A stretch of DNA of 64,000 nucleotides from an uncultured Dongia sp. GTDB taxonomy: Bacteria; Pseudomonadota; Alphaproteobacteria; Dongiales; Dongiaceae. The position numbers were made by a program, and so were the translations under genes. Shown here piece after piece: positions 21,753 to 30,783 of this stretch (the first letter of the stretch is position 1; each line of letters opens with the position of its first letter). The notes under the pieces are model-generated. The model made no database searches, was not told the DNA's origin, and worked only from the letters and a program-made list of their open reading frames with translations. The stretch spans positions 124,001-188,000 of the forward strand of contig NZ_CAKZGO010000006.1 in assembly GCF_936916975.1 (NCBI RefSeq). Direction: 5' to 3'.

Positions 21753-23705
21753 ATGACTGATCGTCATTACCGCATGCCGGTAACCATCAACAACGAAGAC
21801 GACAACCACCCGTCCAATCCCAGCGCCGGTCCCACGATGACCGACCTCATCGCCCAGCGCGTCTCGCGCCGCACGGCCCTGAAAGGTCTGCTCGCGAGTG
21901 CGGCCCTCGGTGCCATCGGTGTCGGCACCGGCGCCCTTCGCCCGGCCCAGGCCGCGATGGGCCTGAGCTTTACTGAGATTCCCCACGCCTTTGACGAGAA
22001 CCTGCATATTCCGGCAGGCTACACGGCCAACCCGTTCCTGCGTTGGGGTGAGCCGATCATCGCCGGCGCGCCGGACTTCGACGCTGCGACGCGCGATGCC
22101 GCCGCCCAGGCGCAGCAATTCGGCTACAATTGCGATTTCGTGCATTTCGTGCCGCTGCCGGAAGGCTCGAACGCCAGCGATCATGGCCTGCTCGTGGTCA
22201 ACCACGAATACACCGATGCGCATATGATCTTCGCGGGCTTTGCCGACGGGAAGGCAGCGCTTGCCGCGACAACAGCAGAAATGGCGGCCTATGAACAGGC
22301 AGGCCATGGCCTCAGCGTCGTCGAGGTGAAGAAAGAGGCGACAGGTTGGACGCTGGTGAAGGACAGCAAGCTCAACCGCCGCATCACGCTGGCCACGGAA
22401 TTCGAGCTGGTTGGCCCGGTTGCCGGCCATGATCGCGTGAAGACCTCGGCCGATGCCAGCGGCACGAAGGTGTTCGGCACAATGAACAATTGCGCCGGCG
22501 GTTGGACGCCCTGGGGCACCATCCTGTCGGCGGAAGAGAACACCCACCAGTATTTCGGTGGCGATCCCAGCAGCACCGCCGAGGCCGCCAATGCCAAGCG
22601 CATGGGTATCAAGGGCGAGCCCTCCTATGCCTGGGGCAAGTTCGACGACCGCTTCGATGTTTCAAAAGAACCCAACGAGCCCAACCGCTTCGGCTGGATC
22701 ATCGAGGTCGATCCCTATGACCCGGCGTCGAAGCCGGTGAAGCATACGGCGCTCGGCCGCTTCAAACATGAAGCTGCGACCACGGTGATCAACAGCGACG
22801 GCCGTCTCGTGGTCTATACCGGTGACGATGAGCGTTTCGAGTATATCTACAAGTTCGTGAGCACCGGCACTTTCGACGCCGCCAAAGGCCGCGCCAATTC
22901 GGCGCTGCTCGACGACGGCACCTTGTTCGTGGCCAAGCTCGACGCCGAGGGCAAGGTGACCTGGATGCCGCTCGTGCATGGCGAAGGCGAACTGACCGAG
23001 GCCAACGGTTTCAAGAGTCAGGCGGACGTCCTCATCGAAGCGCGCCGCGCCAGCGATCTGTTGAAGGCCACCAAGATGGATCGGCCGGAAGACATCGAGA
23101 CCAGTGACAAAACCGGCAAGGTCTACGTCGTCCTCACCAAGAACGACAAGCGCAAGGCCGACCAAGTTGACGCCGCCAATACGCGCGCCGAAAACAAATG
23201 GGGCCATATCGTCGAAATGGTACCGCCGATGGTCGACGGCAAGGCGGACCATGCCGCCACCAGCTTCACCTGGAGCGCCTTCATCCAGGCCGGCAACCCG
23301 GCCGACACAGCTCAAGGCGCTGCCTATGGTGGTGCGGTCACGGATGCCGGCTGGTTTGCCAATCCCGACAACGTTGCATTCGACGCAAACGGCCGCTTGT
23401 GGATCTCGACCGATGGCTTTCCTGATCATGGCGTGCATGACGGTCTCTGGGTGACCGAGACCGAAGGCGAGGGGCGGGCGATCACGCGTCACTTCCTCGG
23501 CTGCCCGCGTGGTGCCGAACTCTGCGGCCCGGCGTTCACGCCGGATGGAAAGACGCTGTTCGTGGCGGTCCAGCATCCGGGCGACGAGGATGGCAGCAAC
23601 TTCGCCAATCCCACGACGCGCTGGCCGGACTTCAAGGACGGTGTGCCGCCGCGGCCGACCGTGGTTGCCATCACCAAGGATGACGGCGGCGATATCGGCG
23701 CCTGA
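21753..23705 (+). CDS. PhoX-family (DUF839) protein, Tat-exported
   Basis: Member of the PhoX/DUF839 family, which includes periplasmic calcium-dependent alkaline phosphatases. The twin-arginine signal is at residues 37-48 (VSRRTALKGLL) followed by a hydrophobic segment, so it is folded before export. The family core is present: NCAGGWTPWGTILSAEE, KMDRPEDIE and AFTPDGKTLFVAVQHPG. The start has a good Shine-Dalgarno (GGAGG 9 bases upstream). At 650 residues it fits the family. PhoB-like boxes precede it and a rho-independent terminator follows. Substrate specificity (phosphatase versus other phosphoesterase) cannot be read from sequence alone. Confidence 0.9.
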   Translation: MTDRHYRMPVTINNEDDNHPSNPSAGPTMTDLIAQRVSRRTALKGLLASAALGAIGVGTGALRPAQAAMGLSFTEIPHAFDENLHIPAGYTANPFLRWGEPIIAGAPDFDAATRDAAAQAQQFGYNCDFVHFVPLPEGSNASDHGLLVVNHEYTDAHMIFAGFADGKAALAATTAEMAAYEQAGHGLSVVEVKKEATGWTLVKDSKLNRRITLATEFELVGPVAGHDRVKTSADASGTKVFGTMNNCAGGWTPWGTILSAEENTHQYFGGDPSSTAEAANAKRMGIKGEPSYAWGKFDDRFDVSKEPNEPNRFGWIIEVDPYDPASKPVKHTALGRFKHEAATTVINSDGRLVVYTGDDERFEYIYKFVSTGTFDAAKGRANSALLDDGTLFVAKLDAEGKVTWMPLVHGEGELTEANGFKSQADVLIEARRASDLLKATKMDRPEDIETSDKTGKVYVVLTKNDKRKADQVDAANTRAENKWGHIVEMVPPMVDGKADHAATSFTWSAFIQAGNPADTAQGAAYGGAVTDAGWFANPDNVAFDANGRLWISTDGFPDHGVHDGLWVTETEGEGRAITRHFLGCPRGAELCGPAFTPDGKTLFVAVQHPGDEDGSNFANPTTRWPDFKDGVPPRPTVVAITKDDGGDIGA

Positions 23706-23730
23706 TCTTCGGGTAAGCTGACTCGATCAA

Positions 23731-23765
23731 AGCCCGGCTGAGCTCCTCTCAGCCGGGCTTTTCTA
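23731..23765 (+). terminator. Rho-independent terminator after the first PhoX-family gene
   Basis: An 11-bp perfect stem, AGCCCGGCTGA against TCAGCCGGGCT, with a 7-base loop is followed by TTTCT. It lies 25 bases after the stop codon. It separates the two PhoX-family genes, so the second one needs its own promoter. Confidence 0.88.
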
Positions 23766-23775
23766 TACGTTACAG

Positions 23776-23819
23776 CTGTCATCGATCCTTCACAAATCCG
23801 GCCCGCGGCCGTCACGGAC
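23776..23819 (+). promoter_or_regulatory. PhoB-box-like repeats before the second PhoX-family gene
   Basis: 11-bp units in phase are CTGTCATCGAT (23776), CCTTCACAAAT (23787), a degenerate unit at 23798, and CCGTCACGGAC (23809). The first two form a close match to a tandem PhoB box. A GCTATCT stretch just downstream is a possible -10, arranged as in the upstream paralogue. PhoB control is inferred, not shown. Confidence 0.6.
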
Positions 23820-23860
23820 CAGCGCTATCTGGAGCCTCCCATTTAAAGGAGGAGGCTTCG

Positions 23861-25756
23861 ATGCTTGATTCGACCAAGACTGAATCGATACCCACTTATG
23901 CCGATCTGATTGCCGCGCGCTTTTCCCGCCGCGCGATGCTATTGGGCGCCGCTGGCGCTGCCGCGGCGTCAGCCTTTACGTTGCGCATTCCGAGTGCCGG
24001 TGCCGCGACGACTGGCTCGACCTTGACTTTCCCGGAACTCACCAAGATCTATGACGAAACGCATCATGTGGCCGAAGGCTACAACGCCGATATTCTGGTA
24101 CGGTGGGGCGAAGCGATCATTGCCGGCGGCAAGGATCTTGATGCAGCCAACCAGAACGCCGCCGAGCAGGCGAAGCAGTTCGGTTACAATTGCGACTTCA
24201 TAGGCTACCTGCCGCTGCCTTTGGGTTCGGACAGCAGCGAACACGGTTTGCTCTGTGTGAACAACGAATATCCCGATCCGCACATCATGTTTCCCGGCAT
24301 GACTGAGGATGACGCCGCCAAAACCATGACGCCGGACCAGATCAAGGCGATCTTCCAATCCTGGGGTCATTCGATCGTCGAAGTGAAGAAGGAAGGTGGC
24401 AAGTGGCAGATCGTGAAGGGCGGCGAGTTTAATCGCCGCATCACCGGCACGACAGAGATTGCCATCTCCGGCCCGGCCGCCGGTCACAAGCTGTTGCAGA
24501 CGTCGGCTGACCCGACTGGCACCAAAGTCTATGGCACCGGTTACAACTGCTCCGGCGGTGTCACGCCCTGGGGCACGATCCTCACCTGTGAAGAGGGCCT
24601 CTCGGATACCTTCGGTGGTGATCCGGCCAAGGCGACCGACCCCAAGCTGCTTGAGCGCTATGGTTATGATGGGTCCGATTTTTACGGCTTCGCCCGGGTA
24701 GAGGATCGTCTTCAACTCGACAAGGAGCCCAATGAATCCAACCGCTTTGATTGGGTGGTCGAGATCGATCCCTATGCCCCGAACGAGGCGCCGGTAAAGC
24801 GCACCGCTCTCGGCCGCTTTGGCCATGAAGCGGCCACTTGCGTCGTCAGTGCCGATGGCCGTGTCGTGGTCTATACCGGTGACGACGACTATTTCGAATA
24901 CATCTATCGCTTTGTCAGTTCGGCCAAGTTCGATCCGGCCGATCGCGCGGCCAACAAGAACCTGCTCGACGATGGCACGCTCTCAGTCGCGAAATTTGCG
25001 GATGACGGTACGCTGAGCTGGATCCCGCTCATTCACGGCCAGAACGGGCTCACGGCTGAGAACGGCTTTGCCGATCAGGCGGAGGTTCTGATCAAGACGC
25101 GGCTTGCTGGTGACATCCTCGGTGCCACCAAGATGGACCGTCCTGAGGATATCGAGCCCAATCCCGTGACTGGCCGCGTCTACGCGGTGATGACCAAGAA
25201 CAAGAAACGCACGCCGGAAGAAGTCGACGCAGCGAACCCACGCCCCGACAACCAATATGGCCATATCCTGGAAATGGTGCCGCCGGGCGAAGGCAAGAAC
25301 ACCGAGCATACCGCCGACACTTTCAAATGGGACGTGTTCCTGCTGGCCGGCAATCCAGCGAAGCCGGAGGAGGGGGCGAAATACAACGCCGGGATCAGCG
25401 CCAATGGCTGGTTCGCAGCGCCCGACAACATCGCCTTCGATCCCAAGGGCCGCATCTGGATCGCCAGCGACGGCGCCAATGATTTCGACATCGCTGATGG
25501 TCTTTATGGCGCGGACACGGTTGGCGACGGTCGCGCCCTGCCGCGGTTCTTCTTTGCCTGCCCGACAGGTGCCGAATTGTGCGGCCCAGCGTTTACGCCG
25601 GACGGAAAGACGCTGTTCGTCTCGGTCCAGCATCCGGCCGAGAATTCGGAAAACCTCGACAAGCTCACCACGCGCTGGCCGGATTTCGGCGAAAGCCTGC
25701 CGCGCCCCTCGGTCGTCGCCATCACCAAGCAGGATGGTGGCGAGATCGGCAGCTGA
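23861..25756 (+). CDS. PhoX-family (DUF839) protein, Tat-exported, paralogue of preceding gene
   Basis: A 631-residue second PhoX-family protein arranged in tandem with the first. The Tat signal is at residues 21-35 (FSRRAMLLGAAG). Core motifs parallel the first copy: NCSGGVTPWGTILTCEE, KMDRPEDIEPN and FTPDGKTLFVSVQHP. A strong ribosome binding site (AAGGAGGAGG) precedes the ATG. The copies have diverged clearly through most of the protein, so the duplication is old or the second copy was acquired, and they may differ in substrate. PhoB-like boxes upstream point to phosphate-starvation control. Confidence 0.9.
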   Translation: MLDSTKTESIPTYADLIAARFSRRAMLLGAAGAAAASAFTLRIPSAGAATTGSTLTFPELTKIYDETHHVAEGYNADILVRWGEAIIAGGKDLDAANQNAAEQAKQFGYNCDFIGYLPLPLGSDSSEHGLLCVNNEYPDPHIMFPGMTEDDAAKTMTPDQIKAIFQSWGHSIVEVKKEGGKWQIVKGGEFNRRITGTTEIAISGPAAGHKLLQTSADPTGTKVYGTGYNCSGGVTPWGTILTCEEGLSDTFGGDPAKATDPKLLERYGYDGSDFYGFARVEDRLQLDKEPNESNRFDWVVEIDPYAPNEAPVKRTALGRFGHEAATCVVSADGRVVVYTGDDDYFEYIYRFVSSAKFDPADRAANKNLLDDGTLSVAKFADDGTLSWIPLIHGQNGLTAENGFADQAEVLIKTRLAGDILGATKMDRPEDIEPNPVTGRVYAVMTKNKKRTPEEVDAANPRPDNQYGHILEMVPPGEGKNTEHTADTFKWDVFLLAGNPAKPEEGAKYNAGISANGWFAAPDNIAFDPKGRIWIASDGANDFDIADGLYGADTVGDGRALPRFFFACPTGAELCGPAFTPDGKTLFVSVQHPAENSENLDKLTTRWPDFGESLPRPSVVAITKQDGGEIGS

Positions 25757-25777
25757 TGCCCGGCGTGCTTCCTGCGG

Positions 25778-25799
25778 CCGTCATGGATATGTCATGGGG
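25778..25799 (+). promoter_or_regulatory. Candidate PhoB box before an unknown gene
   Basis: CCGTCATGGAT and ATGTCATGGGG form an 11-bp-spaced direct repeat with the GTCAT core of PhoB sites. It lies 146 bases ahead of the unknown gene at 25924. No convincing -10 element is visible at the expected distance, so this is weaker than the two upstream cases. Confidence 0.4.
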
Positions 25800-25855
25800 C
25801 TGCAAGGAGCGCGCAACGGGAATCGGCGAAGTTGATTTCCAGAGAGGGTGCCCGG

Positions 25856-25890
25856 CCCCAACGGCAAATCTGCAAGGTTTGCCGTTGGGG
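25856..25890 (+). other. Perfect 13-bp hairpin in the leader of the unknown gene
   Basis: CCCCAACGGCAAA pairs perfectly with TTTGCCGTTGGGG around a 9-base loop. There is no U-tract after it on either strand, so it does not look like an ordinary rho-independent terminator. It lies 100 bases after the second PhoX-family stop and 33 bases before the next start. It could be a 3' mRNA end stabiliser, a weak terminator or a leader element. Confidence 0.6.
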
Positions 25891-25923
25891 CTGGAGCATC
25901 GCAGGATTTAGGGAGACGCCGCC

Positions 25924-26637
25924 ATGACCGTGCACGCGACAGTCACCGGGATTGAGAACAAATCGGTCAGTCCGGCCATCGGCCTGTCGCCGGGCCTTCC
26001 GGAAATCGTTGCCTTGCGCCGCGACCGCTGGTTCGACGGGCCGGAATCGACGCCCACGATCAGCCTGTCGGCCCAAGTCGTCTTGGCCGATCACGATGCC
26101 GATCTTGCTTGGCAGCGCTTGGCGCGCCAGCGCCTCGGAATCGGCATGGCGCTGGTCGATGTCGCCAACGGGCTCGCTTACGCCGTTGACGTGGGGCCTG
26201 AGATTTTCCTCTATCGCGTCGTCGCCGCCCGCGAATTGCAGCGCCATCTGGGCCTAGCGGCCTTGATCTCATCGGGTGAAGTGGCCGCAGCGCGCTTTGC
26301 GGCCAATGGCATCCTGGAATGGGTGCCGGTCACGACCGCTGCCGATGTCGGCCAGGTTCGCCAGGAGGCACTGCGCCTGGGCGCCACGCCGCTGCGCCAG
26401 ATTTTCGCGCTGTCACCGCTGCGCACCGAAGGTGGCCTACGCATGGTGTCGACCGGCGGCAAGGAGCCGCTAACCCTCGACCTCACTCCGCCCAATATCG
26501 GTCATCACCGCTATCCGCAGGCGCGCCGCTTTGCCTGGGCGGAGCAGGATGCGCCGATGAGCTACGGTTTTGGTGCTCCAGCGGCGGAGCAGATGCCGAC
26601 CGGCCTTGCCGCCTTATTTTCCGAACCCTGGCAATAA
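25924..26637 (+). CDS. Protein of unknown function in the putative Pho block
   Basis: A 237-residue soluble protein without signal peptide or membrane helices. I recognise no family. The composition is mixed alpha/beta, with a segment rich in Leu/Arg/Ala (DLAWQRLARQRLGIGMALVDVANGL) in the first half and a basic, His-containing region (NIGHHRYPQARRF) near the C-terminus. The ATG follows GGGAGACGCC, an acceptable ribosome binding site. Position behind two PhoX-family genes and a GTCAT repeat suggests a role during phosphate limitation; this is inference from context only. A rho-independent terminator lies 100 bases downstream. Confidence 0.7.
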   Translation: MTVHATVTGIENKSVSPAIGLSPGLPEIVALRRDRWFDGPESTPTISLSAQVVLADHDADLAWQRLARQRLGIGMALVDVANGLAYAVDVGPEIFLYRVVAARELQRHLGLAALISSGEVAAARFAANGILEWVPVTTAADVGQVRQEALRLGATPLRQIFALSPLRTEGGLRMVSTGGKEPLTLDLTPPNIGHHRYPQARRFAWAEQDAPMSYGFGAPAAEQMPTGLAALFSEPWQ

Positions 26638-26736
26638 ACCGCGCTAATCCATTCTTCTCCTTCATTTCCCGTCCCGGAAACCTGTCCGGGTCATACCGAG
26701 GTTGTCCCCCGAACGATCGGTCTCGGTTTCACTTGG

Positions 26737-26770
26737 GCCCTCCGTCCTGTCAACGGAGGGCTTTTTCTTT
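26737..26770 (+). terminator. Rho-independent terminator upstream of dnaE
   Basis: A 9-bp stem GCCCTCCGT / ACGGAGGGC with a 7-base loop is followed directly by TTTTTCTTT. It ends the transcript of the unknown gene and isolates dnaE. Confidence 0.9.
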
Positions 26771-26832
26771 GCCCCGGCGGAGTCGCTCGCCTAGAGTCCG
26801 GCAGACCCATCCACGACTCCGCTGATAACCAC

Positions 26833-29800
26833 ATGTCGCACGCTGACTTTGTCCATTTGCGCGTCCATTCCGCCTATTCGCTCTCGGAAGGCGCCATCAA
26901 GAACAAGCAGCTGGTCGATCTCTGCCGCCGCAACCACATGCCGGCCGTTGCGGTTACCGATACCGGCAATCTGTTCGGGGCGATGGAGTTTTCCGGCCTC
27001 GCCAAGGATGCCGGCATTCAGCCGATCATCGGCTGCCAGCTGGGCCTCGCCCGTGAACGCGATCCGCATCAGACACAGATCCCGGCGCCTGACCAGATCG
27101 TCCTGCTGGCACAGAACGAGATCGGCTACGGCCATCTCTCCAAGCTGTCCAGCGATGCATATCTAAAGAACGAGCCGGGTACATCGCCGCAGGTTTCCTT
27201 CGCCGATCTCGCCCTTCATACCGACGGCCTCATCGCACTCTCGGGCGGCACGAAGGGTCTCGTCGGCCGATTGCTGCTGGAGGGCCAGGACGCCGCAGCG
27301 GAACAGGCGCTGATCCGTCTCGCTGAACTCTTTCCAGGGCGCTTCTATGTCGAGTTGATGCGCCATGGCCTCGAAGAAGAGGCCCGCATCGAGGAAAGCC
27401 TGATCAACCTCGCTTATGCGCACAAGCTGCCGCTGGTCGCTACCAATGATGTTTATTTTAGCGATGAGGGCATGTATCTCGCCCATGACGCGCTGCTGTG
27501 CATCGCCGGTGCGACCTATGTGGTCGAGACCAACCGCCGCAAGGTGACGCGCGAACATCGCTTCAAATCCGGCGCAGAAATGAAGGCGCTATTTGCCGAT
27601 CTGCCCGAAGCGATCGACAACACGCTGGCCATCGCCAAGCGCTGCGCTTACATGCCGCCGGCGCGCAAGCCAATCCTGCCGGCCTTTTCCGACGGCAAGA
27701 GCGAGGACGACGTGTTGCGCGAGATGGCGCGCAAGGGTCTCGACGAACGCCTGCAGGGCATGGACGTCACCGGCGACGCCGCCAAACCCTATTACGACCG
27801 CCTCGATTTTGAGCTGGGTGTCATCATTCAGATGGGTTTCCCCGGCTACTTCCTGATCGTTGCCGAGTTCATCCAATGGGCCAAGGCAGAAGGCATTCCG
27901 GTCGGTCCCGGCCGTGGTTCCGGTGCAGGCTCCGTCGTCGCCTGGGCATTGACCATCACGGATCTCGACCCCTTGCGCTGGGGATTGCTGTTCGAACGCT
28001 TCCTCAATCCCGAGCGCGTCTCGATGCCCGATTTCGATATCGATTTCTGCCAGGACCGCCGCGAAGAGGTGATCCGTCACGTGCAGGAACGTTACGGCCG
28101 CGACAAGGTCGGGCAGATCATCACCTTCGGTAAGCTGCAGGCCCGCGCCGCGGTCCGCGATGTCGGCCGTGTGCTGCAGATGCCCTACGGCCAGATCGAT
28201 CGCCTGTCAAAGCTCATCCCGAACAACCCGGCCAATCCGGTCACGCTCAAGGAAGCCATTGAGGGCGAGCGGCAGTTGCGCAACGCGATGGATGAGGACC
28301 CCAGCGTCAAGCGGCTGATGGAAATCGCCCAGAAGCTGGAAGGCCTCTATCGCCACGCCTCGACCCATGCGGCCGGCGTCGTCATCGGCGACCGTGCGCT
28401 CGATGAACTGGTCCCGATGTACCGTGATCCGCGCTCGGACATGCCGGTCACCCAGTTCAACATGAAGGATGTCGAGAAGGCTGGCCTGGTGAAGTTCGAC
28501 TTCCTCGGCTTGAAGACACTTTCCGTCCTGCGCACCGCCGACATGCTGCTCCGGAAGCGCGGCATTGAACTCGACATCGATCATTTGCCGCTGGATGACG
28601 CCAACACCTTCGAGATGCTGGCACGCGGCGATTCAACCGGCGTGTTCCAGCTGGAAAGTTCCGGCATGCGCGACGTCCTGCGCAAGCTGAAGGCCGACAG
28701 ATTCGAAGACATCATCGCGGTCGTGGCGCTCTATCGCCCCGGCCCGATGGACAACATCCCAAAATACATCAACTGCAAGCACGGGCGTGAAGCGCCGGAT
28801 TACCTGCATCCTTCGCTGGAGGGTATCCTCAAGGAAACCTTCGGCATCATGATCTATCAGGAACAGGTGATGCAGATCGCCCAGGTCCTGTCCGGCTATT
28901 CCCTCGGCAGCGCCGATCTCTTGCGCCGCGCCATGGGCAAGAAGATCAAGGAGGAGATGGAGGCGCAGCGCAAACTGTTCGTCGACGGCGCGGTCGAGCG
29001 CAAGGTCAATGCCGACAAGGCCGCCGAGATCTTCGACCAGGTCAACAAATTCGCCGGCTATGGCTTCAATAAAAGCCATGCCGCAGCCTACGCGCTGGTG
29101 GCCTATCAGACCGCCTGGCTGAAGGCGAATTATCCGGTCGAGTTCTTCGCGGCGTCGATGACCTACGATATGGGCAATACCGACAAGCTCAACCTCTTCA
29201 GGCAGGAACTCAATCGTCTCGGCATCAAGCTGCTGCAGCCGGATGTCAACAAATCGGAACCGACCTTCGTGGTCGAGAGCCAAGTCGATGGGACGCTTGC
29301 CGTGCGCTACGCCTTGGGTGCGGTGAAGAATGTCGGCATGGGCCCGGTGCAAGGCATGGTCAGGGCGCGCGAAGAAGGCGGTCCGTTCAAGAGTCTCGAG
29401 GATTTCTGCGAACGCATCGACCCGAAGGGTCTCAATAAACGGCAGGTCGAAAACCTGGTGCTGGCCGGCGCCTTCGACAGCATCAATGCCAACCGCCATC
29501 AGGTGCATGAGAGCGTCGAGCAGATGCTGCGCCAGGCCCAGGCGACTTTTGAATCACGCGGCAGCAATCAGTCCAGCATGTTTGCGGAGACAACGCAGGT
29601 GCGGCTGACCTTGCCGCCTGTGCCGGATTGGCTGCCGATGGAACGCCTGCAGCATGAGTTTGCGGCGATCGGCTTCTATCTTTCGGCTCACCCTCTGGAT
29701 TCTTACGGCGCCAGCCTGAAGCGGCTCGACGTCATCTCTTTCGCCGATCTGCCGCAATGGCTGAAGGCCAAGGGCGCCAGCCGCGCACGTGTCGCGGGCC

Positions 29801-30267
29801 TCGTCGTCGGCAAGCAGGAGCGTACCTCCGCCAAGGGCAACCGTTTTGCCTTCATCCAGCTGACTGATGCCAGCGGCATGTATGAAGCGACCATATTCTC
29901 GGAGCGCCTGACCGCGGCGCGCGAGATGCTGGAGCCGGGCAGGGCGCTGTTGCTCAATGTCGATTGCCGCCAGGATGAAGAGGGCGGCCTGCGCCTGATG
30001 GTGAACGAGGTCAGCAGCCTCGATCAAGCCGCGGCGGCCACGGCCGCCGGCCTCAAGATTTTCCTCAAAGATCCGGGGCCGGTGGAATCTATCCGCCAGA
30101 TCCTCGGCAAGGCCGGACGTGGCCGCGGGCGGATCGAACTCGTGCTCGATATTCCCGAACAGCGGCGTGAAGTCGACATCACGCTTCAGGACCGGATCGC
30201 GGTGTCTCCGGCTGTGCGCGGCGCCATCCGCGCGATCCCCGGCGTGGCCGAGGTGATGGATACGTAG
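26833..30267 (+). CDS. dnaE: DNA polymerase III subunit alpha
   Basis: Catalytic subunit of the replicative polymerase. At 1144 residues it is a DnaE1-type enzyme. The N-terminal PHP domain begins FVHLRVHSAYSLSEGA. The catalytic aspartates are in PDFDIDFCQ (Asp400 and Asp402 of the first pair). The palm/fingers region contains GPMDNIPKYI and the tandem HhH motif lies in the FAGYGFNKSHAAAYALVAYQ area. An OB-fold follows near the C-terminus (ARVAGLVVG). No strong Shine-Dalgarno precedes the ATG. It is monocistronic: a terminator lies upstream and a convergent gene downstream. Confidence 0.98.
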   Translation: MSHADFVHLRVHSAYSLSEGAIKNKQLVDLCRRNHMPAVAVTDTGNLFGAMEFSGLAKDAGIQPIIGCQLGLARERDPHQTQIPAPDQIVLLAQNEIGYGHLSKLSSDAYLKNEPGTSPQVSFADLALHTDGLIALSGGTKGLVGRLLLEGQDAAAEQALIRLAELFPGRFYVELMRHGLEEEARIEESLINLAYAHKLPLVATNDVYFSDEGMYLAHDALLCIAGATYVVETNRRKVTREHRFKSGAEMKALFADLPEAIDNTLAIAKRCAYMPPARKPILPAFSDGKSEDDVLREMARKGLDERLQGMDVTGDAAKPYYDRLDFELGVIIQMGFPGYFLIVAEFIQWAKAEGIPVGPGRGSGAGSVVAWALTITDLDPLRWGLLFERFLNPERVSMPDFDIDFCQDRREEVIRHVQERYGRDKVGQIITFGKLQARAAVRDVGRVLQMPYGQIDRLSKLIPNNPANPVTLKEAIEGERQLRNAMDEDPSVKRLMEIAQKLEGLYRHASTHAAGVVIGDRALDELVPMYRDPRSDMPVTQFNMKDVEKAGLVKFDFLGLKTLSVLRTADMLLRKRGIELDIDHLPLDDANTFEMLARGDSTGVFQLESSGMRDVLRKLKADRFEDIIAVVALYRPGPMDNIPKYINCKHGREAPDYLHPSLEGILKETFGIMIYQEQVMQIAQVLSGYSLGSADLLRRAMGKKIKEEMEAQRKLFVDGAVERKVNADKAAEIFDQVNKFAGYGFNKSHAAAYALVAYQTAWLKANYPVEFFAASMTYDMGNTDKLNLFRQELNRLGIKLLQPDVNKSEPTFVVESQVDGTLAVRYALGAVKNVGMGPVQGMVRAREEGGPFKSLEDFCERIDPKGLNKRQVENLVLAGAFDSINANRHQVHESVEQMLRQAQATFESRGSNQSSMFAETTQVRLTLPPVPDWLPMERLQHEFAAIGFYLSAHPLDSYGASLKRLDVISFADLPQWLKAKGASRARVAGLVVGKQERTSAKGNRFAFIQLTDASGMYEATIFSERLTAAREMLEPGRALLLNVDCRQDEEGGLRLMVNEVSSLDQAAAATAAGLKIFLKDPGPVESIRQILGKAGRGRGRIELVLDIPEQRREVDITLQDRIAVSPAVRGAIRAIPGVAEVMDT

Positions 30268-30279
30268 GGCCAAAGTCCA

Positions 30280-30756
30280 TCAGCCATGCTGGTGAGCCGC
30301 CGTATCCGGCACGGTGAACGTCACCGTCTTTCCGAGATAGACGCCATGCTCCGGCCCCGCGAGTTCGATCAGCAGTTTATGGGAGCCGCTTGGCAAGCCG
30401 ACCACGACGATGGTGCCGACATTGTTGAACTCGGCCCAGCGCCAAGGCAGGTCGTCGACCGTGACGTGGAGGTGCCCCACCCGCGGTGAGACGTCGGTGG
30501 CGGCTTCACCCAGCACCGGCAGGATCTTGAGATTCTCGACGCGATAGGGGATCAGCACGGCGCCCCGTGCCAGCGGGCCTGGCAGCGGTGCCTCGACCGT
30601 TAGCGTTGGCGCGGGTTCATTGGCGACGGGCAGTAGAGACGGGGTGCTGCTCTGGGCAAAGGCGCAGGAAATGAGATAGGCGCCCTCGGTAAAAGCGGCC
30701 AGGCCGATGACGATGCCGATCGCGATGGCGGCGGATGTCCTGATGATTCTGGTCAT
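30280..30756 (-). CDS. DUF6130-type secreted protein
   Basis: A 158-residue protein with an N-terminal signal sequence or membrane anchor (IIRTSAAIAIGIVIGLAAF) and a C-terminal domain of the type annotated DUF6130: VGHLHVTVDDLPWRW, then GLPSGSHKLLIELAGP and a Thr/Val-rich beta strand before a His-containing tail (TAAHQHG). The fold looks like an immunoglobulin-type beta sandwich. I place the start at the ATG with AGGAGA eight bases upstream instead of one nine codons earlier. It follows the cytochrome P460 gene by 27 bases in one likely operon. The biochemical role is unknown. Confidence 0.78.
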   Translation of the reverse strand: MTRIIRTSAAIAIGIVIGLAAFTEGAYLISCAFAQSSTPSLLPVANEPAPTLTVEAPLPGPLARGAVLIPYRVENLKILPVLGEAATDVSPRVGHLHVTVDDLPWRWAEFNNVGTIVVVGLPSGSHKLLIELAGPEHGVYLGKTVTFTVPDTAAHQHG

Positions 30757-30783
30757 GTCATCTCTCCTTTGATGTGTGCGCAA

